In this document: positions 18,236-28,289 of the stretch, in pieces
How the letters are laid out: each line of letters starts with the position of its first letter
Position numbering within the stretch: the stretch's first letter is position 1
Assembly (NCBI RefSeq): GCF_004297265.1
Contig: NZ_SCUT01000025.1
Span: 1-64,000 of the forward strand
Length of the DNA stretch: 64,000 nt
Reading direction: 5' to 3'
DNA from: Reyranella sp.
GTDB taxonomy: Bacteria > Pseudomonadota > Alphaproteobacteria > Reyranellales > Reyranellaceae
The notes under the pieces: model-generated
The model's input: only the letters and a program-made list of their open reading frames with translations
Told to the model about the DNA's origin: nothing
Databases searched by the model: none
Program-made: the position numbers and the translations under genes

Positions 18236-18685
18236 GTGGGCCGTAACATTGTCGAGACGATCGTGGGCGCGCTGGTGCTGGTGGTGGCCGGTGCCTTCGT
18301 CGTCTATGCCTTTTCCAAGTCCGACCGCGCCGGCCCGGGTGGCTATGAACTCGTCGCCCGATTTGGCCGCATCGACGGGCTGAAGCCTGGAGCGGACGTG
18401 ACGTTGAGCGGCGTGAAGGTCGGCAGCGTGACTGGGTTCAGTCTCGATCCGAAGACCTATCAGGCCGTCGTACGCCTCGGCATTGCGTCGAACGTCAACC
18501 TGCCGTCCGACACACACGCCAAGATCGTGAGCGAGTCGCTGTTGGGCGGCATGGTGGTCGTGCTCGAGCCGGGGGGCGACAAGACGATGCTGAAGAGCGG
18601 GGGTGAGATCGAGCAGACGCAGGATTCGATCCCGCTTACGGAGCTGATTGCCAAGTTCATGTTCGGCAGCACGGGAAGCAAGTGA
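18236..18685 (+). CDS. mlaD: MlaD-family lipid transport protein (MCE domain)
   Basis: 149 residues from a GTG. One N-terminal membrane helix (IVGALVLVVAGAFVVYAF) precedes a single MCE domain (YELVARFGRIDGLKPGADVTLSGVKVGSV). MlaD is the periplasmic lipid-binding subunit of the Mla ABC system that returns phospholipids from the outer to the inner membrane. No mlaE, mlaF or mlaC is adjacent, so its partners must be encoded elsewhere. The next gene overlaps its stop by one base. Confidence 0.9.
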   Translation: MGRNIVETIVGALVLVVAGAFVVYAFSKSDRAGPGGYELVARFGRIDGLKPGADVTLSGVKVGSVTGFSLDPKTYQAVVRLGIASNVNLPSDTHAKIVSESLLGGMVVVLEPGGDKTMLKSGGEIEQTQDSIPLTELIAKFMFGSTGSK

Positions 18686-18912
18686 TGGGCGCCCATTCCC
18701 CGAAGGAACCGACGGTCTGGCGGCAGCCCGACGGCAAGCCGGTGTCGTGCCTCGAAAAGATCAAAGTCCTGAACCAGAACATCCAGGAAATCGAAACCCT
18801 CTGCGCCGATGCGCTCGAGGACGGAGTTCTGATGGGATGCGATGCCGCGCAGATCAAGCAGGCGCTTCACGAGTTGATCGACGGGTTGACGCCGCCCCGC
18901 ACCAAGGGGTGA
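18685..18912 (+). CDS. Small uncharacterised protein between mlaD and DUF2155
   Basis: 75 residues; the ATG at 18685 shares its A with the mlaD TGA stop, so the genes are coupled. The N-terminal third (EPTVWRQPDGKPVSCLEKIKVLNQNI) leads into a helical, acidic core with further Cys residues (ETLCADALEDGVLMGCDAAQIKQALHELIDGL). There is no signal peptide, so it is probably cytoplasmic. I recognise no family. Three Cys in 75 residues in a GC-rich genome is notable. Confidence 0.75.
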   Translation: MGAHSPKEPTVWRQPDGKPVSCLEKIKVLNQNIQEIETLCADALEDGVLMGCDAAQIKQALHELIDGLTPPRTKG

Positions 18913-18914
18913 GC

Positions 18915-19385
18915 ATGCACGGCATGATCGTGCTCGCCGTCCTGGCGGCCGGCATCGGCGCGGCATCGGCGCAGACGCCGCTGCCTCCACCGCAGCAGTC
19001 GCAACAGCCGCCGCAACGGCCGGGCAACAGCAACCTGCGGCCGGTGCCGGACGGTCCGGGCACACGGTCGGCCGAATTGCAGGGGCTGGACAAGGTGACC
19101 GCCCGCACCCAGCGCTTCTACGTGCCGGTCGGAAAGTCGACGCGCTTCGGCACCCTCGAGATCACGGTCGGCGATTGCCTCGTGAACGTGCCCGAGGCGC
19201 CCCCTGAATCCGTGGCCTATCTGACCATCGTCGACCACAAGCCCGGTCAGGCGGAGGAGAAGCTGTTCGCCGGCTGGATGTTCGCATCGACGCCGTCGCT
19301 GTCGGCGCTCGACCACGGCGTCTACGATCTGCGCGTGCTCTCCTGCACGATGGCGCAGGGATCCTCGCCGCCCAGCTCGCGCTGA
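18915..19385 (+). CDS. DUF2155 domain-containing exported protein
   Basis: 156 residues with a signal peptide (MIVLAVLAAGIGAASA), a Pro/Gln-rich linker, and a DUF2155 core: KVTARTQRFYVPVGKSTRFGTLEI, a Cys in GDCLVNVPEAPPES, then LFAGWMFASTPSLSALDHGVYDLRVLSC. The two Cys residues are placed to form a disulfide. Function is unknown for the family, which is confined largely to Alphaproteobacteria and often sits near NDUFA12 and aat. Its 3' end overlaps convergent aat by 64 bp. Confidence 0.85.
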   Translation: MHGMIVLAVLAAGIGAASAQTPLPPPQQSQQPPQRPGNSNLRPVPDGPGTRSAELQGLDKVTARTQRFYVPVGKSTRFGTLEITVGDCLVNVPEAPPESVAYLTIVDHKPGQAEEKLFAGWMFASTPSLSALDHGVYDLRVLSCTMAQGSSPPSSR

Positions 19386-19972
19386 AAGGTCGCCGGCCGA
19401 TCGATCGCCTCGGCCAGCAGTGCCTTGAAGTCGTCGCGCGGGATCTCGATCGCGCCGAAGCTGCGCAGATGCTCGGTCATGAACTGGCAGTCGAGCAGGG
19501 CGAATCCTCCCTTGATCAACCGCGCCACCAAGTGGACCAGCGCCACTTTCGAGGCGTCTCGCTCGCGGCTGAACATGCTCTCGCCGAAGAAGGCGCCGCC
19601 GATCGAGACGCCGTAGAGACCGCCGACCAGCCGACCGTCCACGCGACACTCCAGGCTGTGCGCATGGCCGCGCGCGTGCAACGCCGTGTAGAGGTCGACG
19701 ATCGGCTCGTTGATCCAGCTTTCCGGATGGCCCGGGCGCGGCTCGGCACAGGCCCGCACCGTCTCGGCAAAGGCGGTGTCGGCGCTCACCTCGAAGTGGC
19801 CGCTGCGGACCGTGCGCGCCAGCCGGTGCGAGAGATGAAAGCCGTCGAGCGGCAGCACCGCGCGCAGGCGGGGATCGAGCCAGTAGAGCTTGGGGTCGTC
19901 GCGGCTCTCTCCCATGGGAAAGACGCCGATGCGATAGGCCTGGAGCAGGAGGTCGGGGGTGATCTCCAGCAT
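19322..19972 (-). CDS. aat: Leucyl/phenylalanyl-tRNA-protein transferase
   Basis: 216 residues. Signature segments: LLLQAYRIGVFPMGE, YWLDPRLRAVLPLD, WINEPIVDLYTALHARGHAHSLE, GLYGVSIGGAFFGESMFSRERDASKVAL and LDCQFMTEHLRSFGA. The enzyme adds Leu or Phe from tRNA to proteins with N-terminal Arg or Lys, creating N-degrons that ClpS/ClpA (at 4399-7167 here) destroy. The start is 7 bp after accC, making it the last gene of aroQ-accB-accC-aat. Confidence 0.95.
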   Translation of the reverse strand: MLEITPDLLLQAYRIGVFPMGESRDDPKLYWLDPRLRAVLPLDGFHLSHRLARTVRSGHFEVSADTAFAETVRACAEPRPGHPESWINEPIVDLYTALHARGHAHSLECRVDGRLVGGLYGVSIGGAFFGESMFSRERDASKVALVHLVARLIKGGFALLDCQFMTEHLRSFGAIEIPRDDFKALLAEAIDRPATFQRELGGEDPCAIVQESTRRS

Positions 19973-19979
19973 CGCGGCA

Positions 19980-21323
<1,344 letters not shown>

Positions 21324-21337
21324 CGGCGCCGGGGCCC

Positions 21338-21799
21338 TCACTCGACGATCATCAGCGGTTCGCCGAACTCCACCGGCCGGGCATTCTCGATCAGGATCTG
21401 CATCACCGTGCCGGCCTTGGGCGCCTTGATCGGATTGAAGGTCTTCATGGCCTCGATGATCAGCAGGGTCTGGCCGGCCGTCACCTTGTCGCCGACGGCG
21501 ACGAAGTTGGGTTTGCCGGGTTCGGGGGCCAGGTAGGCGGTGCCGACCATTGGCGACTTGACGACGCCGGGATGCTTGGAGAGGTCTCCGGCTGCCGGCA
21601 CAGCGGCGGCTACGGGAGCCGCAGCTGCGGCGGGTGCCGCGGCCATCACGACGGGTGCCGCCTGCGTAAGGGGTGCGGTGGGGCGGGCGACGCGGACGCG
21701 CCGCTCGCCATCGGCCAGCTCGATCTCGCCGAGTTTGGTTTCCTCCAGGATCGCCGCCAGCTTGCGGACGAACTCAGTATCCAGCTCGAACTTTGCCAT
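21338..21799 (-). CDS. accB: Acetyl-CoA carboxylase biotin carboxyl carrier protein
   Basis: 153 residues: an N-terminal domain ([30 protein letters not shown]), an Ala/Pro-rich hinge (about 60-80), and a C-terminal biotinyl domain with the modified Lys in [18 protein letters not shown] in place of EAMKMMN is common in Alphaproteobacteria. It carries biotin between AccC and the transcarboxylase AccAD. accC starts 14 bp downstream. Confidence 0.96.
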   Translation of the reverse strand: MAKFELDTEFVRKLAAILEETKLGEIELADGERRVRVARPTAPLTQAAPVVMAAAPAAAAAPVAAAVPAAGDLSKHPGVVKSPMVGTAYLAPEPGKPNFVAVGDKVTAGQTLLIIEAMKTFNPIKAPKAGTVMQILIENARPVEFGEPLMIVE

Positions 21800-21820
21800 G
21801 GAGAAATGCTCCCGATGTTG

Positions 21821-22285
21821 TCAGCGTGCCAGCAGGCGCGCCAGCGCCTGGAGGGCCAGCAGGTAGCCTTGAGTGCCGAGACCCGCGATCACGCCGACCG
21901 CGGCCGGGCTGATGTACGAATGATGGCGGAAGCTCTCACGCTTGTAGATGTTGGAAAGATGGACCTCGACGGCCGGCAGCTCGGCGGCATTCAGCGCGTC
22001 GAGCAGGGCCACCGACGTATGGGTATAGGCGCCAGCATTGATGACGATACCGGAATTGCCCTCGCGCGCGGCCTGGATGCGGTCGACCAGCACGCCCTCA
22101 TGGTTGCTCTGGGCGAATTCGACATCGAGGCCGAGGCGCGCCGCCTCGGCGCGGCACGCCGCCTCGACGTCCGCCAGCGTCTCGCGGCCGTAGATCTCCG
22201 GCTGACGCTTGCCCAGCATGTTGAGGTTGGGCCCGTTGAGCACCAGCACCGGCTTGGCCGGTGGGCGCTGGGCGGCCTTAGCCAA
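21821..22285 (-). CDS. aroQ: 3-dehydroquinate dehydratase, type II
   Basis: 154 residues from TTG 22285, picked because GGAGG lies 5 bases upstream; an earlier in-frame TTG at 22297 has no such site. The type II signatures are present: [20 protein letters not shown] with the catalytic Tyr, [19 protein letters not shown], and [21 protein letters not shown]. It dehydrates 3-dehydroquinate in the shikimate pathway. It heads the aroQ-accB-accC-aat cluster, a common order in Proteobacteria. Confidence 0.95.
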   Translation of the reverse strand: MAKAAQRPPAKPVLVLNGPNLNMLGKRQPEIYGRETLADVEAACRAEAARLGLDVEFAQSNHEGVLVDRIQAAREGNSGIVINAGAYTHTSVALLDALNAAELPAVEVHLSNIYKRESFRHHSYISPAAVGVIAGLGTQGYLLALQALARLLAR

Positions 22286-22350
22286 TCCTGCCTCCAAGAA
22301 TCACAAGAGGCCGGCGTTATAGCATGGGGAGTCGGGGCCACAAGGCGGCC

Positions 22351-22812
22351 TCAGGGACGGTTTCTCAACAGCTTGGCATGAGCGAACAGGCGGTCACACA
22401 AGCCGTTGAGGGTCTGGCGCTCCTCGGCGGACAGGGCCTGGTAGAGTTCGGACTCGTATTTCAGGGCCAGGGGGACGATCTCGTCATGCATCGTGCGCCC
22501 TTTGGCCGTCAGCCTGAGAGGCTCCCGCCGGCGATCTTCCTGATCGGTCGCGCGCTCGACCAGGCTGCGCTTCATCAGGCCGGCGACGGCACGGCTGACC
22601 GCCACCTTGTCCATGACGATGCGCAGTCCCACCTCGGAGGCAGTGAGGGGAGCGAACCGCCCCAAGGCCGCCATCACCCGCCACTGGGTGACGCTCAGCC
22701 CGTACGGCTCGGAATAGAGGTCGTGCAAGGATTCGCTCACGAGCTGAGCGAGCACCGACAGCCGGTAGGGGAGAAATTTCTCCAGTTCGAGGGCTTGCGC
22801 TTTGGTCGACAT
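22351..22812 (-). CDS. MarR family transcriptional regulator (probable homogentisate-pathway regulator)
   Basis: 153 residues from ATG 22812 ([18 protein letters not shown]). The winged helix is visible: [45 protein letters not shown], then the wing [18 protein letters not shown]. It is divergent from hpd with only 40 bp between starts and a palindrome inside, so it very likely controls tyrosine/homogentisate catabolism, with a pathway metabolite as effector. That role is inferred from position. Confidence 0.9.
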   Translation of the reverse strand: MSTKAQALELEKFLPYRLSVLAQLVSESLHDLYSEPYGLSVTQWRVMAALGRFAPLTASEVGLRIVMDKVAVSRAVAGLMKRSLVERATDQEDRRREPLRLTAKGRTMHDEIVPLALKYESELYQALSAEERQTLNGLCDRLFAHAKLLRNRP

Positions 22813-22814
22813 AA

Positions 22815-22832
22815 TAGTTACATTTGAAACTA
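22815..22832. promoter_or_regulatory. Imperfect palindrome, probable MarR operator
   Basis: TAGTT-N8-AACTA in the 40-bp gap between the divergent MarR gene and hpd. Its AT-rich arms stand out, and it would overlap both promoters, the usual layout for a MarR autorepressor. Confidence 0.5.
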
Positions 22833-22852
22833 ATTCAGCCGGGAGGTCAAAC

Positions 22853-23944
22853 ATGGCAAGTGTCAGCGAAGCCAAGACCCTGGAGATCGACGAAGTGAAC
22901 CCGATGGGCACGGACGGCTTCGAGTTCGTCGAATACGCCGCCCCCGATCCCGCGGCGCTCGGCGCCCTGTTCGAGAGCATGGGCTTCATCAAGGTGGCGA
23001 AGCATCGCTCCAAGGACGTCTCGCTTTATCGACAGGGCGGTGTGAACTTCATCGTCAACGCTGAGAAGGAGAGCTTCGCCCAGGGCTTCGCGCGCGTGCA
23101 CGGGCCCAGCGTCTGTGCCATCGCGTTCCGCGTGAAGAATGCCGGCGCCGCCTACAAGCGTGCTCTGTCGCTGGGCGCCTGGGGTGTCGAGGGCAAGGTC
23201 GGGCCGATGGAGCTCAACATCCCGGCCATCAAGGGCATCGGCGACTCGCTGCTCTATCTCGTGGATCGCTACGGCGATCGCGGCTCGATCTACGATGTCG
23301 ATTTCGAGTATCTGCCGGGCGTCGACCGCAATCCCGAGGGCGTGGGCCTCACCTACATCGACCACCTGACCCACAACGTGCATCGCGGCCGGATGGCCGA
23401 GTGGGCCGATTTCTACGAGCGGCTCTTCAATTTCCGCGAGATCCGCTACTTCGACATCGAGGGGAAGCTCACCGGCCTCAAGTCCAAGGCGATGACCAGC
23501 CCGTGCGGCAAGATCCGCATTCCGATCAACGAGAGTTCGGACGACAAGAGCCAGATCCAGGAATATCTCTCCGCTTATCATGGCGAGGGCATCCAGCACA
23601 TCGCACTGGGCACCGGCGATATCTACGAGTCGGTCGAGTCCCTCAAGGTCAACGGCGTGCCGTTCCAGGACGTGCCGGATACCTATTACGAACAGGTCGA
23701 TACTCGCCTGCCGGGCCACGGCGAGAACCTCCAGCGGATGTGCGCGGACCGCATCCTGATCGACGGCGCGCCGACCAAGGGCGGCGGGCTGCTGCTGCAG
23801 ATCTTCACGCAGACCGTGATCGGCCCGATCTTCTTCGAGATCATCCAGCGCCGCGGCAACGAGGGCTTCGGCGAGGGCAACTTCCGCGCGCTGTTCGAAT
23901 CGATCGAACTCGACCAGATCCGCCGCGGTGTGTTGAAGGCCTAG
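22853..23944 (+). CDS. hpd: 4-hydroxyphenylpyruvate dioxygenase
   Basis: 363 residues from ATG 22853, with GGGAGG upstream. The iron ligands are in their family contexts: His in IDHLTHNV, His in GEGIQHIAL, and Glu in [10 protein letters not shown], with the C-terminal GFGEGNF gate segment. It converts 4-hydroxyphenylpyruvate to homogentisate in tyrosine breakdown. hmgA, a fumarylacetoacetase gene and maiA follow on the same strand, giving a full route to fumarate and acetoacetate. Confidence 0.96.
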   Translation: MASVSEAKTLEIDEVNPMGTDGFEFVEYAAPDPAALGALFESMGFIKVAKHRSKDVSLYRQGGVNFIVNAEKESFAQGFARVHGPSVCAIAFRVKNAGAAYKRALSLGAWGVEGKVGPMELNIPAIKGIGDSLLYLVDRYGDRGSIYDVDFEYLPGVDRNPEGVGLTYIDHLTHNVHRGRMAEWADFYERLFNFREIRYFDIEGKLTGLKSKAMTSPCGKIRIPINESSDDKSQIQEYLSAYHGEGIQHIALGTGDIYESVESLKVNGVPFQDVPDTYYEQVDTRLPGHGENLQRMCADRILIDGAPTKGGGLLLQIFTQTVIGPIFFEIIQRRGNEGFGEGNFRALFESIELDQIRRGVLKA

Positions 23945-23994
23945 ATAGACGAGATAAACGAATCGAACGAAACGGAAAAACGACGGAGGGAACC

Positions 23995-25143
23995 ATGGCC
24001 AAGAACTGGATTCCGCTGCGCCAGGTCGAGGGCACAGCCTCGCGCCAGGCCCATGTCCGGCTGCCCGAGGGCACCTACGAACGCGAGATCAGCAAGGAAG
24101 GCTTCTTCGGACCCTCCGCGCAGTTCCACCACAGGCACAAGCCGACCGACTGGATCGAGTTCGACGGCCCGATCCGGCCGCGTGCGCTCGACCTCAACAA
24201 GCTGGCGACGCCCCGGACCAATCCTTGGGAGGCCGAACTCGTCATGGCCAACAGCCACCTGCAGATGCGCTTCTGGCGGCTGGAGGAGCCGATGCGGGAG
24301 CTGGTTCGCAACAGTGACGGCGACCAGCTGCTGTTCATCCACGAGGGCAACGGCGCGCTCTTCTGCGATTACGGGCATCTCGACTATGTCGAGGGCGACT
24401 ATCTCGTCATCCCGCGGGGCACGATGTGGCGCCTGGAGCCCGTGAAGCCCACCGTGTCGCTGATGATCGAGGCGACCAACGATCACTTCACGCTGCCGGA
24501 GAAGGGCCTGGTCGGCCACCATGCCATCTTCGATCCGGCGGTGCTCGACACGCCGCGCATCGACGAGGCCTTCCGCGCCCAGCAGGACGAGCGCACCTGG
24601 AAGGTCTCGGTGAAGCGGCGCAATGCGCTTTCGACCGTGACGTACCCCTTCAATCCGCTCGATGCGGTGGGCTGGCACGGCGATCTCAGCGTCGTCCGCA
24701 TCAACTGGCGCGACCTGCGGCCGTTGATGAGCCATCGCGTGCATCTGCCGCCATCGGCGCACACGACCTGGGTCACCAGTCGCTTCGTCGTCTGCACCTT
24801 CGTGCCGCGACCCCTGGAGAGCGATCCGGAGGCGCTGCGCCTGCCGTTCTTCCACAACAACGACGATTTCGAGGAAGTGATCTTCTATCACAAGGGCAGC
24901 TTCTTCAGCCGTGACAACATCCATCCCGGCATGATGACGGTGCATCCCACCGGCTTCACGCACGGCCCGCATCCCAAGGCTTTCAACGCCGCCACCAAGG
25001 GCGGCAAGACCGAAACCGACGAGGTCGCGGTGATGATCGATACGCGCGATGCGATCGACGTCGCGGAGATGCCGGCCGGTGTCGAATTCGAAGGCTACGT
25101 GAGGTCCTGGCGGCCACAGGACATGAAGCAGGCAGCGGAATAG
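23995..25143 (+). CDS. hmgA: Homogentisate 1,2-dioxygenase
   Basis: 382 residues from an ATG with GGAGGG upstream. Family features: FFGPSAQFHHRHKPTDW, cupin-like residues FIHEGNGALFCDYGHLDYVEGDYLVIPRGT, and metal-ligand region NNDDFEEVIFYHKGSFFSRDNIHPGMMTVHPTGFTHGPHP. It is shorter than the human-type enzyme (about 440), as in many Alphaproteobacteria. It opens the homogentisate ring to maleylacetoacetate using Fe(II) and O2. Second gene of the hpd operon. Confidence 0.93.
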   Translation: MAKNWIPLRQVEGTASRQAHVRLPEGTYEREISKEGFFGPSAQFHHRHKPTDWIEFDGPIRPRALDLNKLATPRTNPWEAELVMANSHLQMRFWRLEEPMRELVRNSDGDQLLFIHEGNGALFCDYGHLDYVEGDYLVIPRGTMWRLEPVKPTVSLMIEATNDHFTLPEKGLVGHHAIFDPAVLDTPRIDEAFRAQQDERTWKVSVKRRNALSTVTYPFNPLDAVGWHGDLSVVRINWRDLRPLMSHRVHLPPSAHTTWVTSRFVVCTFVPRPLESDPEALRLPFFHNNDDFEEVIFYHKGSFFSRDNIHPGMMTVHPTGFTHGPHPKAFNAATKGGKTETDEVAVMIDTRDAIDVAEMPAGVEFEGYVRSWRPQDMKQAAE

Positions 25144-25156
25144 GGAAGACGCCCCG

Positions 25157-26149
25157 ATGAAACTGGGATCGCTCAAGGAAGGCGGCCGCGACGGCACGCT
25201 GATCGTGGTGAACCGCGACCTGACGCGCGGCGTCCGGGCCACGACCGTGGCGCCGACGATGCAGAAGGCGTTCGACGACTGGGCTACCATCTCGCCCAAG
25301 TTGCGGGCGCTGGCCGAGCAGCTCGAGGACGACAAGGCCGTGGGCTCGTTCGAGCTCGACACGACGGCGCTGGCGGCGCCGCTGCCGCGCGCCTATCAGT
25401 GGGCCGACGGCTCGGCCTATGTCGTGCATGTCGAGCTGGTGCGCAAAGCGCGCGGCGTCGAGATGCCGCCGTCGTTCTGGACTGATCCGCTGATGTACCA
25501 GGGCGGCTCGGATTCCTTCATCGGGCCCAACGACGAGGTCGAGATGGCTGACGAGGCCTGGGGCATCGATTTCGAGGGCGAGATCGGCGTGATCGTGGAC
25601 GACGTGCCGATGGGCATCTCGCCCGAGGCAGCCCGCAAGCACATCAAGCTGGTGACGATCCTGAACGACGTGTCGCTGCGTAACGTCATCGTCGGCGAGC
25701 TGGCCAAGGGCTTCGGCTTCTTCCACGGCAAGCCCGCGACGGCCTTCGCCCCCGTTGCCGTGACGCCGGACGAACTCGGCGACGACTGGAACGGGGCGCG
25801 GCTCGACCGGCCGCTGATCTCGACGCTCAATGGAAAGGAGTTCGGGCATCCGAACGCAGCGACGGACCTCACTTTCGACTTCGGCCAGCTCATTGCGCAC
25901 GCTGCGCGCACGCGGCACCTCGAAGCGGGGACGATCGTCGGCTCCGGGACGGTGGCGAACCGCGATGCGGCCGTCGGCTGCTCCTGCATCGCCGAGCGCC
26001 GCGTGCGCGAGACGATCGAGGGCGGCAAGCCGGTGACGCCGTTCATGAGCTTCGGGGATCACATCCGCATCGAGATGTTCGACCGTTCGGGCAAGTCGAT
26101 CTTCGGGGCCATCGACCAGAAGGTCGTGCGCTACACGCCGCCCGCCTGA
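25157..26149 (+). CDS. Fumarylacetoacetate hydrolase family protein (fumarylacetoacetase)
   Basis: 330 residues. The FAH metal site is visible: DFEGEIGVIVDDVP with its Glu/Asp ligands, LNDVSLRN, FFHGKPATAFAPVAVTPDELG, and the C-terminal GSGTVANRD and PFMSFGDHIRIE. Its place 13 bp after hmgA and before maiA makes fumarylacetoacetate the likely substrate, cleaved to fumarate and acetoacetate. The FAH fold also serves other substrates, so the assignment leans on context. Confidence 0.9.
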   Translation: MKLGSLKEGGRDGTLIVVNRDLTRGVRATTVAPTMQKAFDDWATISPKLRALAEQLEDDKAVGSFELDTTALAAPLPRAYQWADGSAYVVHVELVRKARGVEMPPSFWTDPLMYQGGSDSFIGPNDEVEMADEAWGIDFEGEIGVIVDDVPMGISPEAARKHIKLVTILNDVSLRNVIVGELAKGFGFFHGKPATAFAPVAVTPDELGDDWNGARLDRPLISTLNGKEFGHPNAATDLTFDFGQLIAHAARTRHLEAGTIVGSGTVANRDAAVGCSCIAERRVRETIEGGKPVTPFMSFGDHIRIEMFDRSGKSIFGAIDQKVVRYTPPA

Positions 26150-26178
26150 GCCGTGCTAGAGTGGCCGTGGAGGCGGTC

Positions 26179-26820
26179 ATGAAGCTCATCGGCTATTTTC
26201 GGTCCTCGGCGGCGTATCGCGTGCGCATCGCGCTCAATTTCAAGGGCATTGCCGTGGAGCATGCATCACGGCATCTGCGGAAGGGCGAGCAGTCGTCGGC
26301 CGACTATGCCGCGCTCAATCCCCAGAAGCTCGTGCCGGCGCTGGTGCTGGACGATGGGGCGGTCCTGACGCAGTCGCTGGCGATCATGGAGTATCTCGAG
26401 GAGACGCATCCGGAGCCACCGCTGCTGCCCGGGGACCCCGTTGGCCGGGCGCGCGTGCGCTCCCTGTCGCTGATCGTGAGCGCGGACATCCATCCCATCC
26501 AGAACCTGCGCGTGATGGCCTACCTGCGCCAGAAGTTCGACCAGACCGAGGAAAGCGCATTCGCCTGGTCGCGGCACTGGATCGAAACGGGGTTCGACGC
26601 CTATGAGGCGACACTGAAGCAGGTTGGCACCGGTTCGTTCAGCCATGGCGACCAGCCCACCATGGCCGACATGTGCCTGGTGCCCCAGGTGTTCAACGCC
26701 ACGCGCTTCAAGGTCGACATGAAGCGCTATCCGACCATCCAGCGCATCTACGACGCCTGCATGAAGCATCCCGCCTTCGACGCCGCGCAGCCCTCGAAGC
26801 AGCCGGATGCCGAACCGTGA
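26179..26820 (+). CDS. maiA: Maleylacetoacetate isomerase (zeta-class glutathione transferase)
   Basis: 213 residues from ATG 26179, with GGAGG upstream. The zeta-class signature SSAAYRVRIAL is at residues 8-18 (Ser-Ser binds glutathione), with NPQKLVPALVLDDG and LTQSLAIMEYLEE in the thioredoxin-like domain and a helical C-terminal domain ending in DACMKHPAFDAAQPSKQPD. It isomerises maleylacetoacetate to fumarylacetoacetate with glutathione. It overlaps the next gene by 4 bp. Confidence 0.94.
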   Translation: MKLIGYFRSSAAYRVRIALNFKGIAVEHASRHLRKGEQSSADYAALNPQKLVPALVLDDGAVLTQSLAIMEYLEETHPEPPLLPGDPVGRARVRSLSLIVSADIHPIQNLRVMAYLRQKFDQTEESAFAWSRHWIETGFDAYEATLKQVGTGSFSHGDQPTMADMCLVPQVFNATRFKVDMKRYPTIQRIYDACMKHPAFDAAQPSKQPDAEP

Positions 26821-28289
26821 GAAAATCCGTCATCGCTCTCGGCGCCGTCATTGCCCTGATCGCGATCGGCGTTGCCGCAATCCCGTTCGCCGAAGACTTG
26901 GCCGCTTCCCGCCTCAAGACCGGACTGGCGCAGAATGGCGTTCAGGTCGATGCGGTGAAGGTAGGGCTGCTCGACCGCACTATAGCATTGCGCGGCGTGG
27001 CGGGCGGACCGAACGGCGAATTGAAGATCGACGAGTGGCAGGCATCCGGGCTCGCCTGGCCGCTGGACGAACTGCTGAAGGGACGCTTGCCGTTCCGCGG
27101 CCTGAACTGGGGCGATCCGTTGCATGTGGCGCATCTTCACATGCGCAATTTCCGATTGGCCGAGCCCGACGCCGGCAATTCGTGGGCGATCGGCGAGCTG
27201 ACCGGCACCAATATCGACCTGGCCCGCTACGATTCGGCTTACGATGGGCCGTTCCGCAACGAAGTGATGCTGGCCCGCCTGCTGGGGGCGCTTTCGGTGG
27301 ACCGCCTGGAGCAGAGCGATTTCACCTATACGTCTTTGGAGCAGATGACCCGGAGCATGGCCCGGCTCTCCGTGACGGGGTATGCGCGGGGACTGATCGA
27401 CGCGCTGGAGATCAGGGACCTGCAGGTCAAGCCCGCGGGTGCGCGCATGGCCGGAGTCACGGTTGCGGACACGAAGGCGCGCGGCATCGACCTTCGGCGG
27501 CCCATTGCCCTGGCCTCGTCGCTCGACTGGGAGCCGGGGATGCCGATCGGCCGGGTTCCCGTGGCCGAGGGCCGGATGTCGGGTTTTGGCGGCGATCTCC
27601 TGATGCGCTACGGCCTGTCGCTGGGCAGCGTCTCGACCGAGACAAAGCGTGAAAGCGGCGACGTCAGCCGGTCGCGCATGCGCATCGAGGATTTCGTGCT
27701 GGCGCCGTCGCTGCGTAGCGTCGAGGCTCTCGGGATGCGCATGGTCCTGCAGTCGATGAACCTGAAGGAGGTGCGGTTGGGGTTCGATTGCAGCACCGTC
27801 GAGGATCGCGCACGCCACGCGCTGAAGGTCGAGGACTGCAAGCTGGGTGATCCGGACCTGATCGATATCTCTCTGGCGGCGCGGATCATCGACACGGACG
27901 ACGAGTTCTGGCGATCGGTTGACGAAGCCGACATCCTTGGCCTGCTGGGGACCAAGGCGGCGCTGGCCTCGGCCAGGCTGGTGATCGTCGACAAGAGCCT
28001 CCTGCAGCGCAGCCTGCAGGCGAAGGCGCGGCTCAGCGGCCAGCCGGTGGCGGCTGAGCGCACGGCTCTGGCGGCCGAGATCCGGCGCTATCAGCCGCCC
28101 GGCGTGCTGATCACGCAGGATATGTCGAAGCTGCTCGATGCGGTCGCCCGCTTCGTCGAGCAGGGCGGCACGCTCACCTTCGACGCTGCGCCGCAACCGG
28201 CGCTGGGTCTGGAAAAGCTCGATTACCTCCTGAAGCCGGGCGCCGACCTCGTGAACGCCCTCGGCCTCACCGCGACGGTGGCACGCTAG
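26817..28289 (+). CDS. Large exported/membrane-anchored protein of unknown function
   Basis: 490 residues from GTG 26817, which overlaps the maiA stop (GTGA). One N-terminal membrane segment (VIALGAVIALIAIGVAAIPF) leads into a long beta-rich periplasmic part with repeated short statements of the form L-x-D-x-V/L (VDAVKVGLLDRTIALRGV, GNLDWEPG-like). The layout recalls AsmA/DUF748-type inter-membrane proteins, but I see no firm family match. Its stop and the stop of the convergent DsbA-like gene share one CTAG. Co-location with maiA is probably incidental. Confidence 0.75.
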   Translation: MRKSVIALGAVIALIAIGVAAIPFAEDLAASRLKTGLAQNGVQVDAVKVGLLDRTIALRGVAGGPNGELKIDEWQASGLAWPLDELLKGRLPFRGLNWGDPLHVAHLHMRNFRLAEPDAGNSWAIGELTGTNIDLARYDSAYDGPFRNEVMLARLLGALSVDRLEQSDFTYTSLEQMTRSMARLSVTGYARGLIDALEIRDLQVKPAGARMAGVTVADTKARGIDLRRPIALASSLDWEPGMPIGRVPVAEGRMSGFGGDLLMRYGLSLGSVSTETKRESGDVSRSRMRIEDFVLAPSLRSVEALGMRMVLQSMNLKEVRLGFDCSTVEDRARHALKVEDCKLGDPDLIDISLAARIIDTDDEFWRSVDEADILGLLGTKAALASARLVIVDKSLLQRSLQAKARLSGQPVAAERTALAAEIRRYQPPGVLITQDMSKLLDAVARFVEQGGTLTFDAAPQPALGLEKLDYLLKPGADLVNALGLTATVAR

